Made by a program: the position numbers and the translations under genes. Below the pieces are notes generated by a model. It had not been told where the DNA came from and searched no databases. It saw only the letters and a list, made by a program, of their open reading frames with translations. Below are positions 42,428 through 51,519 of a DNA stretch of 64,000 nt, in pieces. Positions within the stretch are counted from its first letter, which is position 1, and the number at the start of each line of letters is the position of its first letter. The stretch is taken from assembly GCA_910586825.1 (NCBI GenBank), contig CAJUJF010000010.1, forward strand, positions 1 to 64,000. The letters are read 5' to 3'. The stretch is from an uncultured Christensenellaceae bacterium (lineage in GTDB: Bacteria; Bacillota; Clostridia; Christensenellales; Borkfalkiaceae).

Positions 42428-44491
42428 TTACCGTTCGTCTTTCCGCTGATCGGCGGAAGGCAGAACGGATTCCATTGAATCGTCATAAAAACAGTAATTG
42501 CATTTCGAGCCGCGCTTTACCGTATATTGCGCCGTGTCCGCCATGCGGAACAGCGCGTCGTAATCGCCGTCAAAGTTCTCGGTGCAGGCAACGCCCATGC
42601 TCACGCCGATTTTATAGCCCCTGTGTTCGACCGTGAGTCTGCGGAAGATACGGTCGATCTGTTCGCGAACCCGCTTCGTATACTCCATGAAGATGATGAA
42701 TTCGTCGCCGCCCATGCGCGCGCCGATATCCGTCGTACGGATATTCGCCTTGATGCGCGCGGCGACCGTTTCAAGCACCTCGTCGCCGAACAGGTGTCCG
42801 TATTGGTCGTTCGCCTGTTTGAAATTGTCGACGTCGAAGAACGCGAGCGCATATTTCTTGCCCTTGCCCTCCGCGAGCCGTTCGTTGATGATCCGCCGCG
42901 CCGCGTTGTGGTTCAAAAGTCCCGTGCGCGAATCGCGGTTCGCCTTGTCTTCCAGATTCTCCAACGCGATCGTATCGTCGTTGACGTCCATGATCTTGCC
43001 GATCGCGCCTTCGAATTCCGGCCGCTCGGAATCTCCCCACAATACCTTTGCAACGATCTTGTTCCAGGTCTTTTCGCCGTTGATTTCGAGCTGGCATTTT
43101 TCGATCAGGATCGGATTCTCCGGCGTCGTCGCGCGCAGGTGTTCGATAAAACGGCGGAAATTGTCCGCATCGAACATCTTGCACCAGAGCGGATCTTCCG
43201 AAGGATTGACAATCTTTTCGGGCATGCCGAGCGATTCCGCGCTCCACTCCGTGAGTTTGATCATCTCGGGCACGGCGTTGTATTCGAAGGTGATCTCGCG
43301 GGAAATGTCCGAAAGATAGCGGAATTTCATGCGTTCGCGTTCGAGGAGCCGCACGCTGCGCGCCGTCATGTCCGGTCCGTCGTTTTTCAGGATCTGCTGA
43401 ACGGTGTCCTGAATACTGCTGTCCGTCACCTGACCGAGCGAAAGCACGCTCAATTCGTGTTTCAGCTGATCGGCGTTCGCGCGCAGGCACTCGATCAGAA
43501 TGGGGTTAAACGTACCGCACTCGCCGTTCAGGATCATGCGAACCGCCTCGTCGGGCGAGAACGCCGCCTTATAGCAACGCTTGCTCGTGAGCGCATCGTA
43601 CACGTCCGCGATCGCGACGACCTGCGCGGAAATGGGGATATCGTCCCCTTTCAACCCGTCGGGATAGCCCTTTCCGTCGTAACGCTCGTGGTGCCAACGG
43701 CATATTTCGTAACTGAACCGAATGAGCGCTTCGTTCTGACGGAACGGAATGTTGTCGAGCATCTTTGCGCCCTCGACGGTGTGCCGCTTCATGATCTCGA
43801 ACTCTTCCGGCGTGAATTTGCCCGGTTTGTTCAAAATCTCGGATGGAACGGAAATCTTGCCGATGTCGTGCAAAGCGGATGCGTTTCCGATCAAACGAAT
43901 GTCTTTGGTCGAGAGCGGATATTTGTCCGTCATCTTGACGAGCTGTTTGAGCAACATTTCGGTGATCGCGTGTACGTGAAGCACGTGCATGCCGCTTTCG
44001 CCGTTGCGGAATTCCACGATATGGGAAAGAATTTCGATCATCAGCGAATTGTCTTTCTCTTTCTCGTAAATCTGCGAAGAGAGCATATCGGACATTTCGC
44101 GCTGTTTTACGGTCAACAGATAGTTGCTCGCAACGCGGTGTTTTACAGTGCGCTCGTCGAACGGACGGCTGATGTAATCGATCGCGCCCAGATCGTACGC
44201 GCGGTCGATGTACGTGCCGCCGGCTTCGGCGGAGATCATGATGACGGGGATCGTTTTGATCCAGCCCTTCTGATTCATCATCGCAAGCACTTCGAACCCA
44301 TCCATGACCGGCATGACGATATCGAGCAGTAAAAGCGATATCTCCAATTCGTGTTCTTGTAAAACCTGCAACGCCTCCATGCCGTTTTCCGCTTCGAGGA
44401 TCTCGAAATCCTCGGAAAGCATATCCGCCAGAAGCGCGCGGTTCAATTCGGAATCGTCAACAACAAGTATGATTTTTTTCTCTTTTTTCAT
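42428..44491 (-). CDS. Response regulator with HD-GYP and GGDEF domains
   Basis: A 687-residue cytoplasmic regulator. The receiver (1-120) has acidic DD (12-13), phospho-Asp in LLLLDIVMP and Lys/Arg-containing SRPFD. An HD-GYP phosphodiesterase follows (about 165-340) with HDIGKI and HHERYDGKGYPDG, both intact. A PAS-like segment spans about 380-510, and a GGDEF diguanylate cyclase about 520-670 has RMGGDEF. The cyclase also keeps an RxxD inhibitory site (RTTD) five residues before GGDEF. So one protein can both make and break cyclic di-GMP, under phosphorylation control. It starts 3 bases after the solute-binding protein gene, whose last codons hold the AAGGG ribosome site. Confidence 0.93.
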   Translation of the reverse strand: MKKEKKIILVVDDSELNRALLADMLSEDFEILEAENGMEALQVLQEHELEISLLLLDIVMPVMDGFEVLAMMNQKGWIKTIPVIMISAEAGGTYIDRAYDLGAIDYISRPFDERTVKHRVASNYLLTVKQREMSDMLSSQIYEKEKDNSLMIEILSHIVEFRNGESGMHVLHVHAITEMLLKQLVKMTDKYPLSTKDIRLIGNASALHDIGKISVPSEILNKPGKFTPEEFEIMKRHTVEGAKMLDNIPFRQNEALIRFSYEICRWHHERYDGKGYPDGLKGDDIPISAQVVAIADVYDALTSKRCYKAAFSPDEAVRMILNGECGTFNPILIECLRANADQLKHELSVLSLGQVTDSSIQDTVQQILKNDGPDMTARSVRLLERERMKFRYLSDISREITFEYNAVPEMIKLTEWSAESLGMPEKIVNPSEDPLWCKMFDADNFRRFIEHLRATTPENPILIEKCQLEINGEKTWNKIVAKVLWGDSERPEFEGAIGKIMDVNDDTIALENLEDKANRDSRTGLLNHNAARRIINERLAEGKGKKYALAFFDVDNFKQANDQYGHLFGDEVLETVAARIKANIRTTDIGARMGGDEFIIFMEYTKRVREQIDRIFRRLTVEHRGYKIGVSMGVACTENFDGDYDALFRMADTAQYTVKRGSKCNYCFYDDSMESVLPSADQRKDER

Positions 44492-44494
44492 GTC

Positions 44495-45901
44495 TTACCC
44501 TTGCTTATTGCGTTTCGCCAGTTTTTTGAAAATGACGCTGTTTTCCCTGCCGTACTCCGTCGCCTCGTTGCAGTCCTTATTGAGCTTTGCGGCGCATTCC
44601 TGCGGCGTAAGCCTGCCGGAGAGCAGATTGAATATCCCTTTGTAGAATACGTTTCTGACCGAATTGTCCAACCCCTGCCAGTTGGGATTTCCGCGCATGA
44701 AATGGATCACGTTCGGAATATTTTTGGTAAATTGATCGATCATGAGCATATTCTGCGCTTCCTGCTGTTCGGTGACCCGTTTGCTGGCGGAAATACTGCC
44801 CGAAGAAACGTTGAGCCATTCCTCGGTCTCGTAGATGAATTTCACGAAATCCTTTGCGGCGGCAAGCTTGCGCGCGTCCTTGTTGTCGAAAATTTCGAAA
44901 CCGGTCACAAACCTCGTCGCGATTCCGCCCGTCAGGCTCGGAAAATTGACGTAACCGCATTTCGCGACTTCCTCTTCTCCTTGCAGATAAACTTCGCAAC
45001 CGATATTGAAGACGTAGAACGCGATCTGCCCTTCGTGAAAGAGCCTGTCGCAATCGCTCAACGTAAAATTCTGAGGGTGCGGCATATACCAATTCCGCTC
45101 GATCCCGCTTTGCAGCCATTCCAATCCCCGCAACGCCTCCGGCTCGTCGAAATGAAAATAGCCGTCGTCGTCGACCAGCGATACGCCGAACCCGCTGATC
45201 AGCGCCATGATGTGCGAATCGCCCTGATTGTCTTTGGCGTACATCATCGTGGGCGCGTATTTTTTATCCGTCTTCTGCGCCATGCCCGCGCCGAGCGTAT
45301 CCAGCACGTATTCCCATTCGTCGATGCTCCAAGTCTGAATGATGCCCGTTTCGTCTTCCACGAATTCGTCCAATCCGTATTCGCGGAGAATCGCCTTATT
45401 GTACATGAGAATGTTCTGCCGCCCCAGATACGGCAACATATACACCTCGCCGGCGACCTCTCCCCATTCCACGTAACCGTCTTTCAGATCGGCGCGCGCG
45501 GATTCGGAAAGCAACCCTTCGAGCGAAATCGCGTTTCCGGAATGCACGTACGTGATCATATTATAAAAATCGTCGTAGAGAACGTCCGCCGCATCTTCCG
45601 TTCCGAACATATCCGTTACGAAGCGTTCTTCTTCGCCGTCCGGAAACATATTCACGGTGATCTCGACCTTATCTTTTTTATACTGCTCCGTGAACGCCTT
45701 TGCGGCAAGCGAGAGGAAATCTCCGCTCGTCGCGATCTCCGCGTTCGAAATTGCCGACGGAGTCGACATACGGATCAGCGGCGTTTTGACGTTGATCCGG
45801 ACGGTATCGTCCCCACCGTCGTTTCCGCAACCGCCGAGCGCAAAAAGCGAGAATCCCAAAACGGCGGAAAGCGCCGTGCAAATAATTCTTTGTCTTTTCA
45901 T
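44495..45901 (-). CDS. Extracellular solute-binding lipoprotein
   Basis: A 468-residue family 1 (sugar-type) binding protein: signal peptide, lipobox LGGC, then the two-lobed fold with landmarks DAADVLYDDF, LPYLGRQNILMYNK and the C-terminal helical lobe. No ABC permease or ATPase gene is nearby. Instead it is embedded in a two-component operon, 24 bases after a sensor kinase gene and 3 before the regulator. That context suggests a ligand-presenting accessory of the kinase rather than a transport component. The start is the ATG at 45901, preceded by AAGAGGAG; an upstream in-frame GTG is less likely. Confidence 0.85.
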   Translation of the reverse strand: MKRQRIICTALSAVLGFSLFALGGCGNDGGDDTVRINVKTPLIRMSTPSAISNAEIATSGDFLSLAAKAFTEQYKKDKVEITVNMFPDGEEERFVTDMFGTEDAADVLYDDFYNMITYVHSGNAISLEGLLSESARADLKDGYVEWGEVAGEVYMLPYLGRQNILMYNKAILREYGLDEFVEDETGIIQTWSIDEWEYVLDTLGAGMAQKTDKKYAPTMMYAKDNQGDSHIMALISGFGVSLVDDDGYFHFDEPEALRGLEWLQSGIERNWYMPHPQNFTLSDCDRLFHEGQIAFYVFNIGCEVYLQGEEEVAKCGYVNFPSLTGGIATRFVTGFEIFDNKDARKLAAAKDFVKFIYETEEWLNVSSGSISASKRVTEQQEAQNMLMIDQFTKNIPNVIHFMRGNPNWQGLDNSVRNVFYKGIFNLLSGRLTPQECAAKLNKDCNEATEYGRENSVIFKKLAKRNKQG

Positions 45902-45925
45902 AAGAAAACTCCTCTTATTCACGCG

Positions 45926-48145
45926 TTAATTCCCCGAATGTTTTTTTAAACTGATCGCTTCCATCTTTTGCAGGAATACCTTCACGTCGATCGGCTTGGT
46001 CAGGAAATCGTTCATGCCGCTCTGCATCGCGCGCACGCGGTCCTCTTCGAACGTATTCGCGGTGCATGCGAAAATCGGAACCGTCTTCGCGTCTTCGCGG
46101 TCGAGTTCGCGGATCGCTTTCGACGCCGCGCAACCGTCCATGATCGGCATGCGCATATCCATAAGAATGATGTCGTATTCGTTTAGCTCGGAATCGGAGA
46201 ACATCTGAACCGCTTCGCTTCCGTTATTTGCGTGGGACGCGACAAACCCCGCTTCCCCGAGAATTTCGAGCAGGATCTCCGCGTTGAGTTCGTTGTCTTC
46301 GGCAACGAGAACGCGCGTGGGACGGTTGGTGTCCTTCTGCTTGGTAATCGGAAGCGACATATCCCGACCGTCGGAATACTGCATGTAATCGGGCATTTCC
46401 GAAATTTCGGCGGGAATGGTTACGGTGAACTTGCTTCCCTTTTCCAGCTCGCTCTCCACCACGATCTGTCCGCCCATCGCGTCGACCAGCAGTTTGCTGA
46501 TTGCCATGCCGAGTCCCGTTCCCTTGACGCTGTTGCTGTTGCGGTTGCGCTCCTGCGAGAAAGAATCGAATATCTTTTTCAGGAACTCCTTGCTCATTCC
46601 GCATCCGCTATCTTCGCAGACGAATGTCGTGGCGACCCGCTTGTCGTCGATTATTTTCTGGTGCAACGAGAGTTTGATAAACCCGCCTCTGGGCGTGAAC
46701 TTCGCGGCGTTGCCGACAATGTTCATGAGCACCTGCTTGATGCGCACTTCGTCGCCGTAAACGCAGGGCGCTTTGATGTCGATATCCGTGATGAACCGCA
46801 CGCCGCGCGATTCGATATTGTCGCGTTGCATCGACCAGATCGCGTCCATGACCGTTTCGAGCAGAAGCGGCTCGTGCGTGAGTTCCACTTTCCCCGCCTG
46901 CAACTTCGACATGTCGAGCACGTCGTTTACAAGCGACAGGAGATAGTTGGCGGTGCTGTGCGATTTTGCAAGCCATTCTTTGATCTGTTCCGCCTTTTCG
47001 GGGTCGTTGATCGACTGCAACACCAAGTAGTTCAATCCGACCAGCCCGTTGAGCGGCGTCCGGATCTCATGGCTCATATTGGAAAGGAATTCGCTCTGCG
47101 CCCGTTCCTTGGCAAGCGCTTTGACCGCGCGGTTCTGCGTGATCATGACGAACAGCAACGCAACGATCACGATCAAGAGAACGATGACCAACTCTATGAT
47201 ATTGAGCGTGATCAACGAAGAACTCCATTCGTCGAACACCGCTTCGTTGACCGACATGATAAAGTACCATTCGATGCCGCTATCCTCGAACGGAGTGCAA
47301 TAGGCGAATCTGCGGACGGGATCGCCGTCCTCGCGGTCGGTGCGGTAGAAACTGAACGTCTCGCTTGCGCTCATCTTTTCCGCAACCTGTTCTTTGGTAA
47401 AATCCGACTGATCGCAGTTTTCGATATACGTAAACAGATTGCGCGTCTGATTCAGATATCCGGTGCGGTAAGCGTCTACGATAAAGTTGCCCGACTTATC
47501 CACGACGGCGCTGTAACCGCGCGGAGAATTGCCTTTATGGAAAATATCGATGACCAATCCGTCCTGAATCGAACTCACTTTCGTAAAACCGAGCAGAAAA
47601 GACATCTTCTTTCCGCTTACGACCAGATCCCCGAGATTTTCTCCGTTGACGTCGCGTAAGGCAGACACATTGATCCCGTAAACGAGATATTCCTCTTCCT
47701 CGTTTTCGCCGACCCAATCGTAATGGAACACCGTGTTGCTCAACACTTCTTCGTTACGTATAAAATGCGCCGAAAAATCGTACTCTTCTTTATCGAGAAA
47801 GAGAAACGTATCGGTGTACGCCGTTCCGTCTTCGCCGACCAGATACACGTAGTCGAACGAACTCTCTTCCCGCTCTTGCAGGATATATTCCTGAATATCC
47901 TGAATATATCTATATTCCTTGCGGTGGAGTCGCTGACCCATACGATCCAAAAAATCCCAATTGTGATTGATATACGTGTTGATCGCGTTGCGGTCGTGCT
48001 TCACCATTTCGCTGATCATCTGTACGGTATTGGTATGCACCACGCCGTCCAGCAACGCGATGTAGACGACCGCAACGACAAAAACGACGCATGCAATGAT
48101 CGTCGCAACCGCGATATGTAAAACTCGTCTTTTTACTTTTTCCAT
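45926..48145 (-). CDS. Hybrid sensor histidine kinase
   Basis: A 739-residue membrane kinase. TM1 (about residues 9-31), a roughly 280-residue extracellular Cache-like sensor domain, and TM2 (about 325-348) precede the cytoplasmic part. HisKA has the phospho-His in SNMSHEIRTPLNG. The ATPase has NIVGNAAKF, DSGCGMS and GTGLGMAI. The C-terminal receiver has AEDNELN and phospho-Asp in LMDMRMPIMDG. It lacks its own HPt domain; the separate HPt gene (42062-42418) completes the relay. The ATG at 48145 follows GGAG; a TTG further upstream is a poorer choice. It leads the operon kinase, binding protein, HD-GYP/GGDEF regulator, HPt. Confidence 0.93.
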   Translation of the reverse strand: MEKVKRRVLHIAVATIIACVVFVVAVVYIALLDGVVHTNTVQMISEMVKHDRNAINTYINHNWDFLDRMGQRLHRKEYRYIQDIQEYILQEREESSFDYVYLVGEDGTAYTDTFLFLDKEEYDFSAHFIRNEEVLSNTVFHYDWVGENEEEEYLVYGINVSALRDVNGENLGDLVVSGKKMSFLLGFTKVSSIQDGLVIDIFHKGNSPRGYSAVVDKSGNFIVDAYRTGYLNQTRNLFTYIENCDQSDFTKEQVAEKMSASETFSFYRTDREDGDPVRRFAYCTPFEDSGIEWYFIMSVNEAVFDEWSSSLITLNIIELVIVLLIVIVALLFVMITQNRAVKALAKERAQSEFLSNMSHEIRTPLNGLVGLNYLVLQSINDPEKAEQIKEWLAKSHSTANYLLSLVNDVLDMSKLQAGKVELTHEPLLLETVMDAIWSMQRDNIESRGVRFITDIDIKAPCVYGDEVRIKQVLMNIVGNAAKFTPRGGFIKLSLHQKIIDDKRVATTFVCEDSGCGMSKEFLKKIFDSFSQERNRNSNSVKGTGLGMAISKLLVDAMGGQIVVESELEKGSKFTVTIPAEISEMPDYMQYSDGRDMSLPITKQKDTNRPTRVLVAEDNELNAEILLEILGEAGFVASHANNGSEAVQMFSDSELNEYDIILMDMRMPIMDGCAASKAIRELDREDAKTVPIFACTANTFEEDRVRAMQSGMNDFLTKPIDVKVFLQKMEAISLKKHSGN

Positions 48146-48214
48146 AACCGCTCCGAATAGATCTTGCCGCCGCGGCGGCAACTCAACGATATCGGGCAAA
48201 GCCCGTACATAATT

Positions 48215-48243
48215 ATTTTATCATATTTATTTACAATACGCAA
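48215..48243 (-). promoter_or_regulatory. Promoter of the phosphorelay operon
   Basis: On the minus strand TTGCGT (48238-48243), 17 bases, then TAAAAT (48215-48220), about 70 bases before the kinase start. Confidence 0.65.
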
Positions 48244-48314
48244 GAGTTTCGTTAAAATATCGCGACGGAAGCTTTGCTTTTTCTCGAAAAAACGTCTTTT
48301 TCCACCCTTTTTCC

Positions 48315-49202
48315 TTATTGGCGGAACAAATTGAGAAAACTCCGCAGCGAAAAATTCGTCGCCGCCGCCCGCGGAAGCGCGACCGCGACCGAACGCGCGG
48401 GCATGGCGGGCTCCACGCGCAGTTCGACGAGCGATCCGCTTTCGAGTTCGTTCAAGGAATATTCCCGCGGAATGCAGCCGATCCCCATTCCGCGTTCGAC
48501 GAGCCGTTTCATGAACCCCCAGCTGTCGATCTCCACCGCGGGCAGAAGCTTTGCGCCGAGGCTTTCCGCATGCCTGTCGAGCGCGGCGCGCGCAACGGTG
48601 TTCTGCTCCATCAGCAAAAGCGGATACTTCTGCAAATCCCACACCGAAAGCGTGCCCGCGCGCTCCGGAAAGAACTCGCCGCCCGCAACGAATACGTCGT
48701 GCAACAGCGCGATGGAATCGGTGATCACGATCCCCTCGTCCGGCGCGATGGGGAGATTGAGAAATCCGACGTCGCAACGGTCCGTTTTCATCAGCTCGAT
48801 GATCTTGGGCGAGACGTCCGAAATCAGCTCGATCTTCACCTCGGGACAGAGACGGTTGTATTCTACGATCTTGTCGGCAAGCAAATACTGAAAGATCGTC
48901 TCGGAAGCGCCGATGCGTAAAGTGCCCGTCGCGCACCCGCGCAGCTCTTCCAGCCGATCCTCCACGCCGCCGAGGAGTTTCAGCGCCTTTTCGACGTCGC
49001 CGAACACCAACTCCCCGCCCTGCGCGGTCAGTTCCATGCCCTTGTGCATGCGCTTGAAGAGCGGCGTCCCGAGCTGCGATTCCAACTGCTTGATCGCCTG
49101 CGACACGGCGGGCTGGGAGATATACAGTTCCTCCGCCGCCTTGGTGAGACTGCCGCACCGCGCAACGGTGTAGAACACTTTATACAATTCGAGATTTACC
49201 AT
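48315..49202 (-). CDS. LysR-family transcriptional regulator
   Basis: A 295-residue LTTR. The N-terminal winged helix has the usual LYKVFYTVARCGSLTKAAEELYISQPAVSQ-type sequence, and the C-terminal effector domain starts near residue 90 (GTLRIGASETI). The sequence is closest in style to the CysL/YwfK branch, but the effector is unknown. The ATG at 49202 lies 2 bases after the mnmE stop, and its AGGGA ribosome site is inside the mnmE end, so it is co-translated with mnmE. No divergent target gene is present. Confidence 0.9.
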   Translation of the reverse strand: MVNLELYKVFYTVARCGSLTKAAEELYISQPAVSQAIKQLESQLGTPLFKRMHKGMELTAQGGELVFGDVEKALKLLGGVEDRLEELRGCATGTLRIGASETIFQYLLADKIVEYNRLCPEVKIELISDVSPKIIELMKTDRCDVGFLNLPIAPDEGIVITDSIALLHDVFVAGGEFFPERAGTLSVWDLQKYPLLLMEQNTVARAALDRHAESLGAKLLPAVEIDSWGFMKRLVERGMGIGCIPREYSLNELESGSLVELRVEPAMPARSVAVALPRAAATNFSLRSFLNLFRQ

Positions 49203-49204
49203 CG

Positions 49205-50494
49205 TTATTTCCCTACGCAGAATTTTTCGAAAATTTCCGCGATCACCGCTTCGGACGCCGTTTCTCCGCTGAACGAACCGAGTTCGTGCCAGACGCGGCG
49301 CATCCCCTCGGCGTACAGTTCGGGCGGAAGTCCGCCCTCCGCCGCCGCAAGCGCTTCGTCCGCCGCTTCGCAGGCGGCTTTCGCCGCGCGGTAATGCCGT
49401 TCCTCCAATACGAACACGTCGTTTTCCCTTCCGTAACCGCGTTCGAACATCAGCCGTTTGAGTTCGGCGATCCCCTCGCCCGTCAGCGCGGAGAGCGCGA
49501 GATCGCACCCGCTTTTCTTGCCGAGATCGCATTTCGCGCCGACGACGATCACCGGCGTCTCCGCGGGGAATCCGAAATCCCCGTCGCCTTCCTCTTTCAG
49601 ATACACGATCAGATCGGCGGAGCGGATCGCGTTTCCCGCGCGGCGGATCCCTTCCCGCTCGATTTCGTCCGCGCCCGCGCGAATCCCCGCCGTATCGGTG
49701 AGATTGAAACGGACGCCGCCGATCTCCAACGTTCCATCCACCGAGTCCCGCGTCGTACCGGGGACGGATGAAACAATGGCGCGGTCATAGCCGAGCAACG
49801 CGTTCAGAAGGGAACTCTTCCCCGCGTTGGGGCGGCCGCAAAGCGCGACGTTGACCCCCGCCTTGATCTTTCTGCCGCAGCGGTATTGTTCGATCAGTTT
49901 TCCGAGCGAGGCGCGCACTTCGCGCAAACCGCGCACCGTCTCCGCGCGGGAAGAGGCGTTCAGATCCTCTTCGGGATAGTCGATATCCGCTTCGACGCCG
50001 GCGAGACAGGTCTTGATAAGTCCCTGCAAACGCTTTCCCTCTTCGGTCAGCCGCTCGGTATACAGAGAATATCCCGCCCGCACCTGCGCCTGCGATTCCG
50101 CGTCGATCATGTCCGCCATACCCTCCGCCGCGGAAAGAGAGAGTTTGCCGTTGAGAAAGGCGCGCTTCGTAAATTCGCCGCGCTCCGCAAGCCGCGCCCC
50201 GAAGAACAGCGTGCGCGCGAGCACCCCGCGGGCGATTTCCGTCCCGCCGTGACAGTGAAACTCCACGACGTCCTCGCCCGTAAACGACTTCGGCGCGCGG
50301 AAATAAACGCACATTCCGTAATCCCCGAAGTCGCCGCAGTCGATTTCGCCCGCATACATCGTATTGGGCGCGAATTCCGCCTTGCGGGAAAACATTTTTT
50401 TTGCGACGTCGAGCGCGCCGCGCCCGCTCATCCGTATGACCGCGACCCCGCCGCGCCCCTGCGCGGTCGCGATCGCGGAAATAACCTCTTCCAT
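49205..50494 (-). CDS. mnmE: tRNA modification GTPase MnmE
   Basis: A 429-residue GTPase that, with MnmG, installs the 5-carboxymethylaminomethyl group on wobble uridine of certain tRNAs. Domains: an N-terminal tetrahydrofolate-binding domain (VISAIATAQGRGGVAVIRMSG), a helical part, an inserted G domain with GRPNAGKSS, DTAG, and the C-terminal zinc-free catalytic motif FCVGK. It is slightly short (typical 450-460). Start ATG at 50494 with GGAG 9 bases upstream; the gene is separate from rnpA/yidC/mnmG, unlike the usual arrangement. Confidence 0.95.
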   Translation of the reverse strand: MEEVISAIATAQGRGGVAVIRMSGRGALDVAKKMFSRKAEFAPNTMYAGEIDCGDFGDYGMCVYFRAPKSFTGEDVVEFHCHGGTEIARGVLARTLFFGARLAERGEFTKRAFLNGKLSLSAAEGMADMIDAESQAQVRAGYSLYTERLTEEGKRLQGLIKTCLAGVEADIDYPEEDLNASSRAETVRGLREVRASLGKLIEQYRCGRKIKAGVNVALCGRPNAGKSSLLNALLGYDRAIVSSVPGTTRDSVDGTLEIGGVRFNLTDTAGIRAGADEIEREGIRRAGNAIRSADLIVYLKEEGDGDFGFPAETPVIVVGAKCDLGKKSGCDLALSALTGEGIAELKRLMFERGYGRENDVFVLEERHYRAAKAACEAADEALAAAEGGLPPELYAEGMRRVWHELGSFSGETASEAVIAEIFEKFCVGK

Positions 50495-50556
50495 ATCTAT
50501 AAGCTCCGTGAATCGCAAAACGGGCAATTCCGCCCTGCGACATAATTATATATTAT

Positions 50557-50585
50557 ATTGTATCACGCTCGCGGCAGTTTGTAAA
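50557..50585 (-). promoter_or_regulatory. Promoter of mnmE-lysR
   Basis: On the minus strand TTTACA (50580-50585), 17 bases, then TACAAT (50557-50562). Confidence 0.7.
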
Positions 50586-50610
50586 CCGATTGAAAGAACT
50601 TTCAACGGAC

Positions 50611-50638
50611 AAAGAAAAAGCCCCCGGAAGGAGGCTTT
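50611..50638 (-). terminator. Terminator of the ecf-truA operon
   Basis: A stem AAAGCC-CC with one mismatch (617-625 with 630-638 of 50600) and a GGAA loop, followed on the minus strand by TTTTTCTTT. It lies 5 bases past the operon's last stop codon. Confidence 0.8.
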
Positions 50639-50643
50639 GAATT

Positions 50644-51519
50644 TCAAAAATCGGAAAAAGGATTGTCGTCGGAACCGCCCGATCCGCCCGCGGCGTTCCC
50701 GCCGTCGGCGCCGTTGCCGTTATTTCCGCCGCCGAACTCGGAAAACGGATCGGCGGGATCGCGATAGCCGCCTGCGCCGCTTCCGTACATCTGCTGTTGC
50801 CGTCTCTGAATTTCTTCCATACGCCGCCGCATATAGGCGTTATAATCGACGGGCGTGTTGTTCCGCACCGCAAACAGCACGAATCCGCGGACGGGCAGGA
50901 AAGAACACAAGAACGCCATGAGGAAGGGTCCGCGCAGATAATACTTTCTGAAAAACGCCGTGAACATGACGAGGAACAGAAAGAGCAGGGTTACGCGGGC
51001 GAATATGTCGAGAACTTGAAGCACGGTGTTCAACGTGAGAAGCCATGCGTATTCGGGCGCTTTGAGTTTGACAAGGTTCGGTTTGAATTCGATATACGAC
51101 AATTCTTCGCCCGCTTCCACGATATCGTAAAACTCTTCGTTTAAAAACAGGAACGTCGTCACCAAAAGTCCGACCTCGACCAGCACGAAAAAGACTTCGG
51201 CGATCACCGCCCAGATCCCCGGCTGTTTCATCTTCACGCCGAACATATTCGCCTCGCCCGCCAGCTTCCCTGCCAGCACGGTATTGCCGAACGGAAGAAA
51301 CCCGATCCACCAATAGGAAATACACTTGGACTTTGCCATGCGCATCAGCCCCAAGCCGCCGAACAGCAAGCCGACGAGGTAGAGCGCGCCCGCGGACGCG
51401 AGACAGATGATCCAGACGAGTTTGAGCTGTTCCACCGCTTCCCCGACGCTGTTCGCCTTCGTCGACTGCAAAAAGGTGAGCACCAACTGCGGAACGCTGA
51501 TCCAATCGAAAAACTCCAC
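50644..51519 (-). CDS. Polytopic membrane protein of unknown function
   Basis: A 291-residue protein with about four or five hydrophobic helices: around residues 34-58, 65-82, 103-127 and 168-195, with a possible fifth near 205-218. The cytoplasmic-type C-terminal tail (from about 230) is Gln/Arg- then Gly/Asn-rich and carries two Asp-Pro-Phe style motifs, ADPFSEFG and DNPFSDF. I do not recognise the family; similar tails occur in other Clostridia membrane proteins. Its ATG directly follows the truA stop without a gap, so it is the last gene of the ecf-truA operon. Confidence 0.75.
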   Translation of the reverse strand: MEFFDWISVPQLVLTFLQSTKANSVGEAVEQLKLVWIICLASAGALYLVGLLFGGLGLMRMAKSKCISYWWIGFLPFGNTVLAGKLAGEANMFGVKMKQPGIWAVIAEVFFVLVEVGLLVTTFLFLNEEFYDIVEAGEELSYIEFKPNLVKLKAPEYAWLLTLNTVLQVLDIFARVTLLFLFLVMFTAFFRKYYLRGPFLMAFLCSFLPVRGFVLFAVRNNTPVDYNAYMRRRMEEIQRRQQQMYGSGAGGYRDPADPFSEFGGGNNGNGADGGNAAGGSGGSDDNPFSDF

